A DNA stretch of 29,943 nucleotides. Origin: an uncultured Pseudomonadota bacterium. Its GTDB lineage: Bacteria > Pseudomonadota > Gammaproteobacteria > Burkholderiales > Burkholderiaceae. How positions within the stretch are numbered: the stretch's first letter is position 1; the number at the start of each line of letters is the position of its first letter. The notes under the pieces were generated by a model. It saw only the letters and a program-made list of their open reading frames with translations. It did no database searches and was not told the origin of the DNA. The DNA is taken from contig CAMLIZ010000048.1 in assembly GCA_946480245.1 (NCBI GenBank), positions 1 to 29,943 of the forward strand, in the 5' to 3' direction. The position numbers and the translations under genes are program-made. Below are positions 23,250-29,943 of this stretch, one piece after another.

Positions 23250-23998
23250 GTGCGCTCGCCCAGCGTTGTGGCCCAGGCGGGAAGCGCGGCGTGATCGGTG
23301 AGATCCACCTGCAACGGGGTGATCGACACCGCGCCGCTCGCGGTGGCGTGGAAATCGGTGCCCTCGCCCGCCTCGCGTGCGTCGCCCGCCGGGCCGATCC
23401 AGTAGATCGGCTCACCGCGCGGATTTGCCTGCCGGATGACCGGCTCGCTGGCGTGGCGCCGACCCAGGCGCGTCACGTGGCGGGGCAGGCTGTCGGCCTG
23501 CGGGTGGTTGGGAATGTTGACGTTGAGCAGCCACGCGCCCGCAGGCCGCGGCTCGGCGATCACCTGCTGCACGAGCGCGCGGGCCATTCGCGCTGCGGCG
23601 TCGAGGTGCTGCCAGCCGCGCTCCACCTGGGAAAACGCGATGGCCGGAATGCCGAAAAGGTAGCCTTCCATCGCGGCGGCCACCGTGCCGGAATACAGCG
23701 TGTCGTCGCCCATGTTGGCGCCGTTGTTGATGCCGGAAAGCACGAGGTCCGGCCGCCGCTCGAGCAGCCCCGTGAGCGCGACATGCACGCAGTCCGACGG
23801 GGTGCCGTTGACGTAGCGAAACCCGTTGCCGGCCTCGAACACGGACAGCGGCCGGTGCAGCGTGAGCGAGTTGGAGGTGCCGCTGGCGTTCTGCTCGGGC
23901 GCGATCACCTCGATGTCGCCGAGGCCCTGGCAGGCCTGCACGAGCGCTGCCAAGCCAGGAGCGAGGTAGCCATCGTCGTTGGCGATCAGGATGCGCAT
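23246..23998 (-). CDS. surE: SurE 5'/3'-nucleotidase (survival protein E)
   Basis: Metal-dependent phosphatase acting on nucleoside monophosphates and exopolyphosphate. The 250 residues match the family; metal-site residues Asp8 and Asp9 in [10 protein letters not shown], Ser39 in EQNASGTSN, and the Asn of [15 protein letters not shown] are present, as is the [13 protein letters not shown] motif. The ATG at 23998 gives the canonical N-terminus; the frame stays open upstream but without family similarity. There is no clear Shine-Dalgarno, and a TACAAT -10-like hexamer lies 8 nt upstream, so the mRNA may be leaderless. First gene of surE-pcm-nlpD-rpoS. Confidence 0.97.
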   Translation of the reverse strand: MRILIANDDGYLAPGLAALVQACQGLGDIEVIAPEQNASGTSNSLTLHRPLSVFEAGNGFRYVNGTPSDCVHVALTGLLERRPDLVLSGINNGANMGDDTLYSGTVAAAMEGYLFGIPAIAFSQVERGWQHLDAAARMARALVQQVIAEPRPAGAWLLNVNIPNHPQADSLPRHVTRLGRRHASEPVIRQANPRGEPIYWIGPAGDAREAGEGTDFHATASGAVSITPLQVDLTDHAALPAWATTLGERT

Positions 23999-24006
23999 GA
24001 CGCGCG

Positions 24007-24012
24007 ATTGTA
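24007..24012 (-). promoter_or_regulatory. Candidate -10 element for surE
   Basis: TACAAT on the minus strand (5 of 6 to TATAAT), 8 nt before the surE ATG. No -35 consensus is found 16-18 nt upstream. If used, transcription would start at or next to the ATG. Confidence 0.35.
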
Positions 24013-24103
24013 GGGAGTCGTCACCTCGGAGACGCGCCGACATGTCGCGCGTGCCTATCATCTCCGGCCGATCGAGGATTCGATCTCACTCAAGGAGAAC
24101 GCA

Positions 24104-25087
24104 ATGAAGGCCTGGCTGTGCGACAACCCGGTGGGCGTGGAGGCCTTGCGCTGGACCGAACTGCCCACGCCCGAGCCGGCACCGGGCGAAGTGCGTATTG
24201 CCGTGCACGCTGCCAGCCTGAACTTCCCCGACCTGCTGATCGTGCAGAACAAGTACCAGGTGAAGCCACCGCTGCCCTTCGTGCCAGGCGCCGAGTTCTC
24301 GGGCACGGTGGACGCGGTGGGCGCGGGCGTTACCCACCTCAAGCCGGGCGACCGCGTCGCGGCCATCGGCAGCACCGGCGGCTTCGGCACGCATGCCTGC
24401 GTGAATGCCGCGATGGTGATGCCGCTGCCGCCGGGCTTCGACCTGGACGACGGCGCGGCTTTCGCCTTCACCTATGGCACCTCGCACCATGCGCTGATCG
24501 ACCGCGGCCAGCTGAAGGCCGGCGAAACGGTGCTCGTGCTGGGTGCCGCCGGCGGCGTGGGCACGGCGGCAGTGCAGATCGCCAAGGCCGCCGGGGCACG
24601 CGTGATCGCGGGCGTGTCCAGCGACGAGAAGGCCGAGCTGTGCCGCTCGATCGGCGCCGACGCCGCCCTGAATTACGTGCGCGACAAGGACACGATTCGT
24701 GAGCGCCTGAAGGAGCTCACCGACGGCAAGGGGCCGGACGTGGTCTACGACGCCGTGGGCGGCGACCTGGCCGAGCCCGTGTTCCGCTCGATCGCGTGGC
24801 GCGGACGCTACCTGGTGATCGGCTTTGCGGGCGGCAGCATCCCTGCGCTGCCATGGAACCTGGCCCTGCTCAAGGGGGCGTCGGTGGTGGGCGTGTTCTG
24901 GGGCGATTTCGTGCGGCGCGAGCCGAAGGCTTATGCAAAGGCCCTCGGCGAGCTGGCGCAGTGGTATGCGCGGGGCAAGATCAAGCCAGTGATCGACGCC
25001 CGCCTGCCGATGAGCGAGCTGCCGCAGGCCTACGCGCGCATGGGCACGCGTCGCGTGATGGGCAAGCTGCTGTTGGTCAATCCATAG
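24104..25087 (+). CDS. NADPH:quinone oxidoreductase family protein (zinc-free MDR)
   Basis: Medium-chain dehydrogenase/reductase of 327 residues. The N-terminal GroES-like domain (about 1-120) includes ASLNFPDLLIVQNKY and VPGAEFSGTV; the Rossmann domain has the nucleotide loop GAAGGVGTAAVQIAK (147-161). The cysteine and histidine ligands of zinc-dependent alcohol dehydrogenases are absent, placing it with quinone reductases. NADPH preference is typical of the family but not proved here; the physiological substrate is unknown. ATG at 24104 follows AAGGAG at 6-nt spacing. It diverges from surE (105 bp gap). Downstream is a response regulator after 90 bp without a clear terminator. Confidence 0.93.
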   Translation: MKAWLCDNPVGVEALRWTELPTPEPAPGEVRIAVHAASLNFPDLLIVQNKYQVKPPLPFVPGAEFSGTVDAVGAGVTHLKPGDRVAAIGSTGGFGTHACVNAAMVMPLPPGFDLDDGAAFAFTYGTSHHALIDRGQLKAGETVLVLGAAGGVGTAAVQIAKAAGARVIAGVSSDEKAELCRSIGADAALNYVRDKDTIRERLKELTDGKGPDVVYDAVGGDLAEPVFRSIAWRGRYLVIGFAGGSIPALPWNLALLKGASVVGVFWGDFVRREPKAYAKALGELAQWYARGKIKPVIDARLPMSELPQAYARMGTRRVMGKLLLVNP

Positions 25088-25177
25088 GCCGCGCGGCCCC
25101 TCCGCAAGCGCGGGGGTCAGCGGTCGGCACGCGGCCTCGATGCGCTACGATCCCCGTTCGCAGGGGAGAACATCACG

Positions 25178-25909
25178 ATGGCCGTCAAGGTCCTGATCCT
25201 GGAAGACAACCCGGTCGCGCGCAGCTTCCTCTGCCGCGTGGTGCGGGAGAGCTTCAGCGACGCGATCACCATCACCGAAGCCGGTGACCTGGAAAGCGCA
25301 CGCCGCCACATCAACCTCACGGGCGGCCCGCGCGGCGTGCACGGAGTCGACCCCTTCAAGCTGATCCTGGTCGACCTCGAACTGCCCGACGGCAACGGCA
25401 TGGAGTTGCTGTCCGAGCTGTCGCAGTACCCGGCGATCAAGATCGTCACCACCCTGTACTCGGACGACGACCACCTCTTCCCCGCGCTGCAGCGCGGCGC
25501 CGACGGCTACCTGCTCAAGGAAGACCGTTTCGAGGTGCTGGTGGAAGAACTGCAGAAGATCGTGCGCGGCCAGCCGCCGCTGTCGCCCGCCATCGCGCGC
25601 CGCCTGCTCACCCACTTCCGCACCGGCGGCGATGGCCAGGCGGTCGACTCCGGCTTCGCGCCGCTGCAAGGCTTCCAGGCCAGCCGCCCGGTGCCGATCG
25701 AGCGGCCGCCCGATCATGAGCGTCTCACCCCCCGCGAGAGCGAGGTGCTCACCTACTTGAGCAAGGGCTTCACGATCAAGGAGATCGCCAGCCTGATGGG
25801 CATCAAGTGGTTCACCGTGAACGACCACATCAAGTCCATCTACAAGAAGCTCAACGTGTCCAGCCGCGCCGAAGCCGCCGTGCTGGCCAGCAAGCAAGGC
25901 CTGGTCTGA
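25178..25909 (+). CDS. LuxR/NarL-type two-component response regulator
   Basis: 243 residues: receiver domain (about 4-125) with acidic pocket Glu9/Asp10, phosphoacceptor Asp66 in LILVDLELPDG, Thr91 and Lys114 in GYLLKED; a linker of about 50 residues; and a LuxR-type helix-turn-helix (about 181-243) with LTPRESEVLTYLSKGFTIKEIA and TVNDHIKSIYKKLNV. It should bind DNA as a dimer after phosphorylation, most likely by the kinase encoded next (45 bp downstream). GGGGAG lies 9 nt before the ATG, and a weak -10 (TACGAT, 25146-25151) further upstream. The target genes cannot be read from the sequence. Confidence 0.95.
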   Translation: MAVKVLILEDNPVARSFLCRVVRESFSDAITITEAGDLESARRHINLTGGPRGVHGVDPFKLILVDLELPDGNGMELLSELSQYPAIKIVTTLYSDDDHLFPALQRGADGYLLKEDRFEVLVEELQKIVRGQPPLSPAIARRLLTHFRTGGDGQAVDSGFAPLQGFQASRPVPIERPPDHERLTPRESEVLTYLSKGFTIKEIASLMGIKWFTVNDHIKSIYKKLNVSSRAEAAVLASKQGLV

Positions 25910-25954
25910 CGGCAGGCTGCGCCTTCCGCTCGAGCTGACGCGCCGCCTTCGCCC

Positions 25955-28225
25955 ATGGCCGCGCATCCCAGCACACCGCCGGTCCACGCCTTCGGCGACG
26001 GAGTCCAGCCGCTCGACTCGGCATTCGATGCCAGCACCCTCGAGCGCTTGCTCGGCAAGCGCCTGCATTCGGCACGCTGGATCGGCTGGCGCCTGCGCCT
26101 GTTGCTGCTGGCCGCGCTGCTGGGCAGCATCGGTTTGTTCCTGCTGATGCGTGCGCTGGCCGCCATTCCGCACGTGGACGCGGTGTGGCGCGCCACACCC
26201 CAGAACCAGCTCGAGTTGGTGTCCTCCGGTGACGCGCGGCTGCGCGCGCTCGAGGGCCGGCAACTGCTCGGGCTGTCCGGCCCCGACGGCTCGGCGCAGG
26301 TGGTCGACGCATTGGCCTTGCAGCGCTCGCCGCGCTGGCTGGTGAGCGATGCACAACGCGAGCGACATGCACAGCTGCAGGAGCGCCTGGCCTCCCTGTT
26401 TGCGCAACCCGAAGTGAGGCTGTTCTTCCACGACGGCAACACCGTGCTGATGCACCCGAAGGCACGCGGCCTGCTAGGGCTGGGCGCATTGTTCTGGCTG
26501 CTCGGCGCACTGGCGCTGCTGCTGTACCTGGTGGGCCTCGTGGTGGTGCTGGCGCAGCCGTCGCTGCGCAGCCTGATCTACGGCGTGATGGCGATGGCGC
26601 AGGCCGGCAACGTGCTGTTCATCGCGATCGAGTCCGCGCCCGGGCTCGGCATGCCGGCCGGCTTTGCGCACACCGATCTGCTGGCGCGGGTGGTGTTCGA
26701 CCTGCTCACCGCCGCTGCGCTGGTGCACGCCACGGCACTGCATCCACGCCCGCTGCCCGGCCATCGCTGGATCGCCGCCGGCGCCTGGGCCGTCGCGGTC
26801 GCGCTCGGCGCCGGCACGATGCTGGGCGCGCTGCCGCAGGTGTGGTGGGCAACGCAGCTGGCGGCCATCGCCGCCGGGCTGGCCGCGGTGGTGCTGCTCG
26901 GCTGGTCCTACCGGCGCGAGCCGAACCCGCTGGCCATCGTGCTGAGGCGCCTGGCCCTGGTCGGCCTGGGCACGCTGGTGCTGCTCACCGCCGCCGTGGC
27001 CAGCGCCGAGCGCGAGCCCGGTCTGCAGTTGAGCATCGCGGCGGTGGGCTCGGTGATCTGGTACGTGTTCCTCGCGTCGCTGCTGGTGCTGGTGCCGTTC
27101 CTGTCGCGCTCAAAGCAGGTGATGCGCGAGTTCTCGATGCTGGCCGGCATCAGCACCGTCGCCACCTCGCTCGATCTGCTGTTCGTCGCCGCCTTCTCGC
27201 TCGGGCAGTTCGCGTCGCTCACGCTGGCGCTGTTCCTGTCGCTCGGCCTGTATGCCGGTGCACGCCAGTGGATCCTGAACCAGATGCTGGGCAACAGCAT
27301 GCTCACCACAGAGCGCATGTTCGAGCAGCTGTACCGCATCGCGCGCGAGGTGGAGGCGCATCCGCAGCGCACCGGCGAGCTGTTGCAGCGCCTGCTGCGC
27401 GAGCTGTTCGAGCCGATCGAGGTGATGCGCATCGAGCGGCCGGTGCGCAGTGCGCGCGTGGTGGACAACGGCTCGACGCTGCTCGTGCCGATCCCGGCCT
27501 TGGTCGAGCCGGACGCGCCGCCCTCCGGAGCGGTCGTGCTGCGTTTCGCGCGCCGCGGCAAGCGCATGTTCACACCCGACGACGCCCGCCTGACCGAGCG
27601 CGTGGTGGAGCAGTTGCGCCGTGCCGTCGAGTTCGACAAGGCGATCGAACAAGCGCGCAGCGAGGAACGCGCCCGCATCGCGCAGGACCTGCACGACGAC
27701 ATCGGTGCGCGCCTGCTCACGCTGATGTACAAGTCGCCCGATCCGGAGATGGAGGATTACATCCGCCATACCTTGCAGGATCTGAAGACCCTGACGCGCG
27801 GGCTGGCGGCCTCCAGCCACTGCCTCAGCCACGCCGCTGCCGAGTGGAAGACCGACATCACGCAACGCCTGCAGGCGGCGCAATGCGAGCTGCGCTGGTC
27901 ATTCACGAGCGACCGCGACATCGTGCTCAGCGTGGTGCAGTGGTCGGCGCTGACGCGCATGCTGCGCGAACTGGTGAGCAACACCATCTCGCACGCACAG
28001 GCCACGCAGGTGCAGATCGACATCGTGTTCGACCGTGGCGTGTTCACGCTGCGCGTCACCGACGACGGCAACGGGCGCGATCCGCGTGCGTGGTCGCACG
28101 GGCTCGGGCTCGGCGGTGTGCGCAAGCGCGTGAAGCTGCTGGGTGGCGAGGTGCAGTGGCGCGAGAACCAGCCGCGCGGCATCTGCTGCGCGGTGCTGAT
28201 CCCGCACCTCAGCGAGAAGGCCTGA
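25955..28225 (+). CDS. Multi-pass membrane sensor histidine kinase (HisKA_3 type), signal unknown
   Basis: 756 residues. One membrane helix (about 46-68), an extracytoplasmic stretch of about 100 residues (69-168), then seven or eight further helices between about 172 and 432, a layout like 7TMR-DISM sensors. A cytoplasmic region at about 455-560 looks GAF-like. The kinase core has phosphoacceptor His580 in ERARIAQDLHDDIGARLL, N-box LVSNTISHAQ (Asn676), G1 TDDGNGRD and G2 GLGLGGVRKRVKLLGG, as in NarX/DesK-type kinases that partner LuxR-type regulators. The ATG at 25955 has no Shine-Dalgarno, and the pair's order (regulator first) suggests coupled expression. It converges on dgoA with 18 bp between stops. 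Ligand unknown. Confidence 0.92.
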   Translation: MAAHPSTPPVHAFGDGVQPLDSAFDASTLERLLGKRLHSARWIGWRLRLLLLAALLGSIGLFLLMRALAAIPHVDAVWRATPQNQLELVSSGDARLRALEGRQLLGLSGPDGSAQVVDALALQRSPRWLVSDAQRERHAQLQERLASLFAQPEVRLFFHDGNTVLMHPKARGLLGLGALFWLLGALALLLYLVGLVVVLAQPSLRSLIYGVMAMAQAGNVLFIAIESAPGLGMPAGFAHTDLLARVVFDLLTAAALVHATALHPRPLPGHRWIAAGAWAVAVALGAGTMLGALPQVWWATQLAAIAAGLAAVVLLGWSYRREPNPLAIVLRRLALVGLGTLVLLTAAVASAEREPGLQLSIAAVGSVIWYVFLASLLVLVPFLSRSKQVMREFSMLAGISTVATSLDLLFVAAFSLGQFASLTLALFLSLGLYAGARQWILNQMLGNSMLTTERMFEQLYRIAREVEAHPQRTGELLQRLLRELFEPIEVMRIERPVRSARVVDNGSTLLVPIPALVEPDAPPSGAVVLRFARRGKRMFTPDDARLTERVVEQLRRAVEFDKAIEQARSEERARIAQDLHDDIGARLLTLMYKSPDPEMEDYIRHTLQDLKTLTRGLAASSHCLSHAAAEWKTDITQRLQAAQCELRWSFTSDRDIVLSVVQWSALTRMLRELVSNTISHAQATQVQIDIVFDRGVFTLRVTDDGNGRDPRAWSHGLGLGGVRKRVKLLGGEVQWRENQPRGICCAVLIPHLSEKA

Positions 28226-28245
28226 GCAGGCGCCCCCAGGCCTTC
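28216..28245. terminator. Convergent stem-loop spanning both stop codons
   Basis: GAAGGCCTG (28216-28224) and CAGGCCTTC (28237-28245) form a perfect 9-bp stem with a 12-nt loop, overlapping the end of the kinase gene and the stop of dgoA. It can fold in either transcript. No U-tract follows on either side, so it is a weak terminator or an RNA 3'-end stabiliser. Confidence 0.5.
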
Positions 28246-28870
28246 AGCCGTTCCAGGCCGCGATGAAGGCGTGCGCCCGACGCGCGATCTCAGGCAAGTC
28301 GAATTCCGGCTTGAACAGCGCACTGCCGATGCCGAAACCGGTGGCGCCGTGCCTGCGCCACTCGGCCACGTGCTGCGGCTCGATGCCCCCCACCGGCCAC
28401 AGCGGCGTGGCAGGTGGCAGCACGGACGCCAACGCACGCAACCCGGAGGGCACCATCGCCTCGGCCGGAAACACCTTGAGCGCGCTGGCACCCAGGCGCA
28501 GCGCCGCAAAGGCCTCGCTGGCCGTGAACACGCCGGGCACTGCGCGCAAGCCAAGCGCCACGCAACGCGCCACGACAGCCGGGTCGGTGTGCGGAGACAC
28601 CACGAGCTGCCCACCGGCTTGCGCCAGCGCATCCACTTGTGCGGCGTCCACCACCGTGCCGGCGCCCACCAGCGCGTCGGCCGGGGCCACGCGCGCAGCG
28701 GCCTCGATGCAGGCCAGCGCGCCCGGCCGGTTCAACGGCACCTCCAGCAGACGCCAGCCAGCGTCGAACAACAGCTGCGCCACGTCGCGTGCGCGCTGCG
28801 GCTGCAGGCCGCGCAGGATCGCGACCAGCGCGGGCACCTGCGGCCAGCCCAGGGTATCGGGTGGATTCAT
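28244..28870 (-). CDS. dgoA: DgoA 2-dehydro-3-deoxy-6-phosphogalactonate aldolase
   Basis: Class I aldolase that splits KDPGal to pyruvate and glyceraldehyde-3-phosphate in the De Ley-Doudoroff galactose pathway. The 208 residues form a KDPG-type TIM barrel with VAILRGLQP (Arg20), the catalytic glutamate in LLEVPLNRPG (Glu43), GAGTV and the Schiff-base Lys132 in ALKVFPAEA. VPLNRP is typical of DgoA rather than Eda, and the neighbouring dgoK supports that choice. ATG at 28870 shares one base with the dgoK stop (TGATG), so the two are translationally coupled; a longer open frame upstream overlaps dgoK and is not needed. Confidence 0.95.
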   Translation of the reverse strand: MNPPDTLGWPQVPALVAILRGLQPQRARDVAQLLFDAGWRLLEVPLNRPGALACIEAAARVAPADALVGAGTVVDAAQVDALAQAGGQLVVSPHTDPAVVARCVALGLRAVPGVFTASEAFAALRLGASALKVFPAEAMVPSGLRALASVLPPATPLWPVGGIEPQHVAEWRRHGATGFGIGSALFKPEFDLPEIARRAHAFIAAWNG

Positions 28871-29784
28871 CAAAGCTCCATCGTCTCGATCAAGGCCTGC
28901 CAGGCGGCCTGCTGCACCGCCTGCACATCCAGCACCTGCACCGCAATGCCGTGGTGCCGCGCGCACAGCGCATGCAGGCGAACCAGCTCGGGTTCGCCGA
29001 TCAAGCGCACCCGACCGGCGATGCCCGGCTGGCGGTGCAGGTCACGCCACTCCGAGCCGAGCAGCAGCCCGCTCACGTAGGCGCCGGTGCCCGCCGCTGC
29101 GGCCGAGCCGCTGACCACGCGCGCACGGGCGCCGAACAGCGCGCGGCTCAAGGCCTCGTCGTCGAGGTCGGCGGCGCCTTGCTCGAACAGCGCGTCGTCC
29201 CAGCGGCCAGCATCGGCCTTCATCAAGCCTGCGAGCGTGCCGCGCTCGCGCAGCAGCGCGAACAACTCGCCGCTCATGTAGGTGCGCAACGCGCTCACGG
29301 TGCCGCCTTGCAGACGCACCCATTTGCTGTGCGTGCCAGGCAGCACGTACCAGCCGTCGGCATTCGACGCGCCCAGCACGCGCATCGCACCCAGCAGCTG
29401 CGTCTCCTCGCCGCGCATCACGTCGGCGCGCCCGCGCGCGTCGCGCCAGCAGACGCCTGGCACGATGAACCAGTTGCGCCCGGCCGGCGCATTGCGCACC
29501 CGGGCCACATGGCTGCCGAGCATCGGCAGCGGCACCGCGGCATCGAGGTAAGGCACCTCCTGCCAGCCGGCTGCCGATCCGATCATGCCGGCCATCACCA
29601 CCGGTAACCCCTTCGCGCCCGGCCACTGGTCGAGCAGCGCCTGCATCGACTCGGCGAAGGCACCTCCGCACGCCAGCACGCCCTGGTCGTCATGGCCGGA
29701 CGCGAGCACGCGGCCGTCGCAGTCCAGCAGCGCGGCGCGGCGGTGCGTGGTTCCCCAGTCGATGCCGATCAAGCGGGCTCGCAT
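28870..29784 (-). CDS. dgoK: DgoK 2-dehydro-3-deoxygalactonokinase
   Basis: Phosphorylates 2-keto-3-deoxygalactonate before cleavage by DgoA. The 304 residues show the ASKHA-type N-terminal phosphate loop LIGIDWGTTHRRAALLD, then MAGMIGSAAGWQEVPYL and VLPGTHSKWV, all characteristic of DgoK. The ATG at 29784 lacks an evident Shine-Dalgarno and lies 16 bp below the terminator of the preceding porin gene, so a promoter between or read-through is needed. No galactonate dehydratase (dgoD) or GntR-type regulator is within the window; they may lie beyond the right edge. Confidence 0.95.
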   Translation of the reverse strand: MRARLIGIDWGTTHRRAALLDCDGRVLASGHDDQGVLACGGAFAESMQALLDQWPGAKGLPVVMAGMIGSAAGWQEVPYLDAAVPLPMLGSHVARVRNAPAGRNWFIVPGVCWRDARGRADVMRGEETQLLGAMRVLGASNADGWYVLPGTHSKWVRLQGGTVSALRTYMSGELFALLRERGTLAGLMKADAGRWDDALFEQGAADLDDEALSRALFGARARVVSGSAAAAGTGAYVSGLLLGSEWRDLHRQPGIAGRVRLIGEPELVRLHALCARHHGIAVQVLDVQAVQQAAWQALIETMEL

Positions 29785-29800
29785 GTTTCAGTATGGGCAG

Positions 29801-29836
29801 AAAAAGACGGAGCGGGCGGCAAGACCCGCTCCGTCG
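29801..29836 (-). terminator. Rho-independent terminator of the porin gene
   Basis: Minus strand: an 11-bp perfect stem (GACGGAGCGGG with CCCGCTCCGTC; 29825-29835 and 29806-29816) with an 8-nt loop, followed by TTTTT (29801-29805). It lies about 53 bp past the porin stop and just before dgoK. Confidence 0.92.
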
Positions 29837-29888
29837 AAGAGTCGGCCATCGGTTGACAGCCGCGCTCGCCCTCAGGAGATGGTGGGAG

Positions 29889-29943
29889 TCAGAACCAGAT
29901 CTCGACCTGGGCGCCGTAGCTGGTGCCGGAGGTCTTGCTGTCG
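29889..29943 (-). CDS. C-terminal end of an outer-membrane porin, LamB/maltoporin-like (partial)
   Basis: Only the last 17 codons and the stop are inside the window. The translated end reads ...TSYGAQVEIWF, closing with a terminal Phe, the usual beta-barrel assembly signal. It resembles the C-terminus of E. coli LamB as I recall it (FGAQMEIWW), so a carbohydrate-selective maltoporin-type channel is likely. A strong terminator follows. The identification rests on a short stretch and on the sugar-catabolism neighbours; another outer-membrane barrel cannot be excluded. Confidence 0.6.
   Translation of the reverse strand, partial: DSKTSGTSYGAQVEIWF

Noticed and set aside
24056..24061. TATCAT as a -10 for the quinone oxidoreductase gene
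   Set aside because: No acceptable -35 at 16-18 bp; kept out of the feature list as unsupported.
25145..26455. 436-codon minus-strand open frame opposite the regulator and kinase
   Set aside because: Shadow of two convincing genes; no recognisable domain or ribosome-binding site.
26842..28266. 474-codon plus-strand open frame inside the kinase gene
   Set aside because: It is another frame of the kinase, rich in Arg, Ala and Gly with no motifs, while the kinase frame has all H, N and G boxes.
29790..29795. CATACT as a -10 for dgoK
   Set aside because: Only 5 nt before the start codon and no -35; transcription would start inside the gene.

Overview
This window is a stretch of core chromosome from a GC-rich betaproteobacterium. 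Family resemblance and gene order point to Burkholderiales, probably near Rubrivivax, Leptothrix, Caldimonas or Comamonadaceae; this is inferred from protein character and synteny, not from a database search. Coding density is very high. I see no rRNA, tRNA, insertion sequence, CRISPR array or prophage. Most genes lie on the minus strand; yhbY, the yccA-like gene, a quinone oxidoreductase and a two-component pair lie on the plus strand.

Region 1 (1-6321, minus) is a phosphate operon, pstS-pstC-pstA-pstB-phoU-phoB-phoR, with phoR cut by the window edge. A well-spaced Pho box and -10 precede pstS, so PhoB probably activates transport, PhoU and its own two-component system as one unit. A 10-bp hairpin between pstS and pstC may set the excess of binding protein over permease.

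Region 2 (6349-11356, minus) is rlmE, ftsH, folP and glmM (23S rRNA methylation, membrane proteolysis, folate synthesis, cell-wall precursor synthesis). A heat-shock-like promoter precedes ftsH. The gene yhbY diverges from rlmE across only 21 bp that carry a near-symmetric -10 element. Region 3 (11832-17378, minus) holds carA-carB, then a terminator, then greA and a DUF4149-type membrane protein that ends tail-to-tail with yhbY and overlaps it by 20 bp.

Region 4 (17629-18367, plus) is a YccA/BI-1 membrane protein with a strong terminator. YccA is a known modulator of FtsH in E. coli. Region 5 (18367-23998, minus) is surE-pcm-nlpD-rpoS followed closely by a PolB-type exonuclease and rlmD, a tight stationary-phase and repair cluster.

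Region 6 (24104-28225, plus) holds a zinc-free MDR quinone oxidoreductase, then a LuxR-type response regulator and a 756-residue multi-pass histidine kinase of unknown signal. This pair is the least characterised part of the window. Region 7 (28244-29943, minus) holds dgoK-dgoA (2-keto-3-deoxygalactonate kinase and aldolase), preceded by the 3' end of what looks like a LamB-type porin and its terminator. That suggests a sugar or sugar-acid utilisation locus continuing past the right edge.

No clearly novel defence, mobile or biosynthetic system is visible. The best leads are regulatory (the shared rlmE/yhbY promoter, the greA leader terminator, the Pho box, the heat-shock promoter) and the orphan-looking two-component system.
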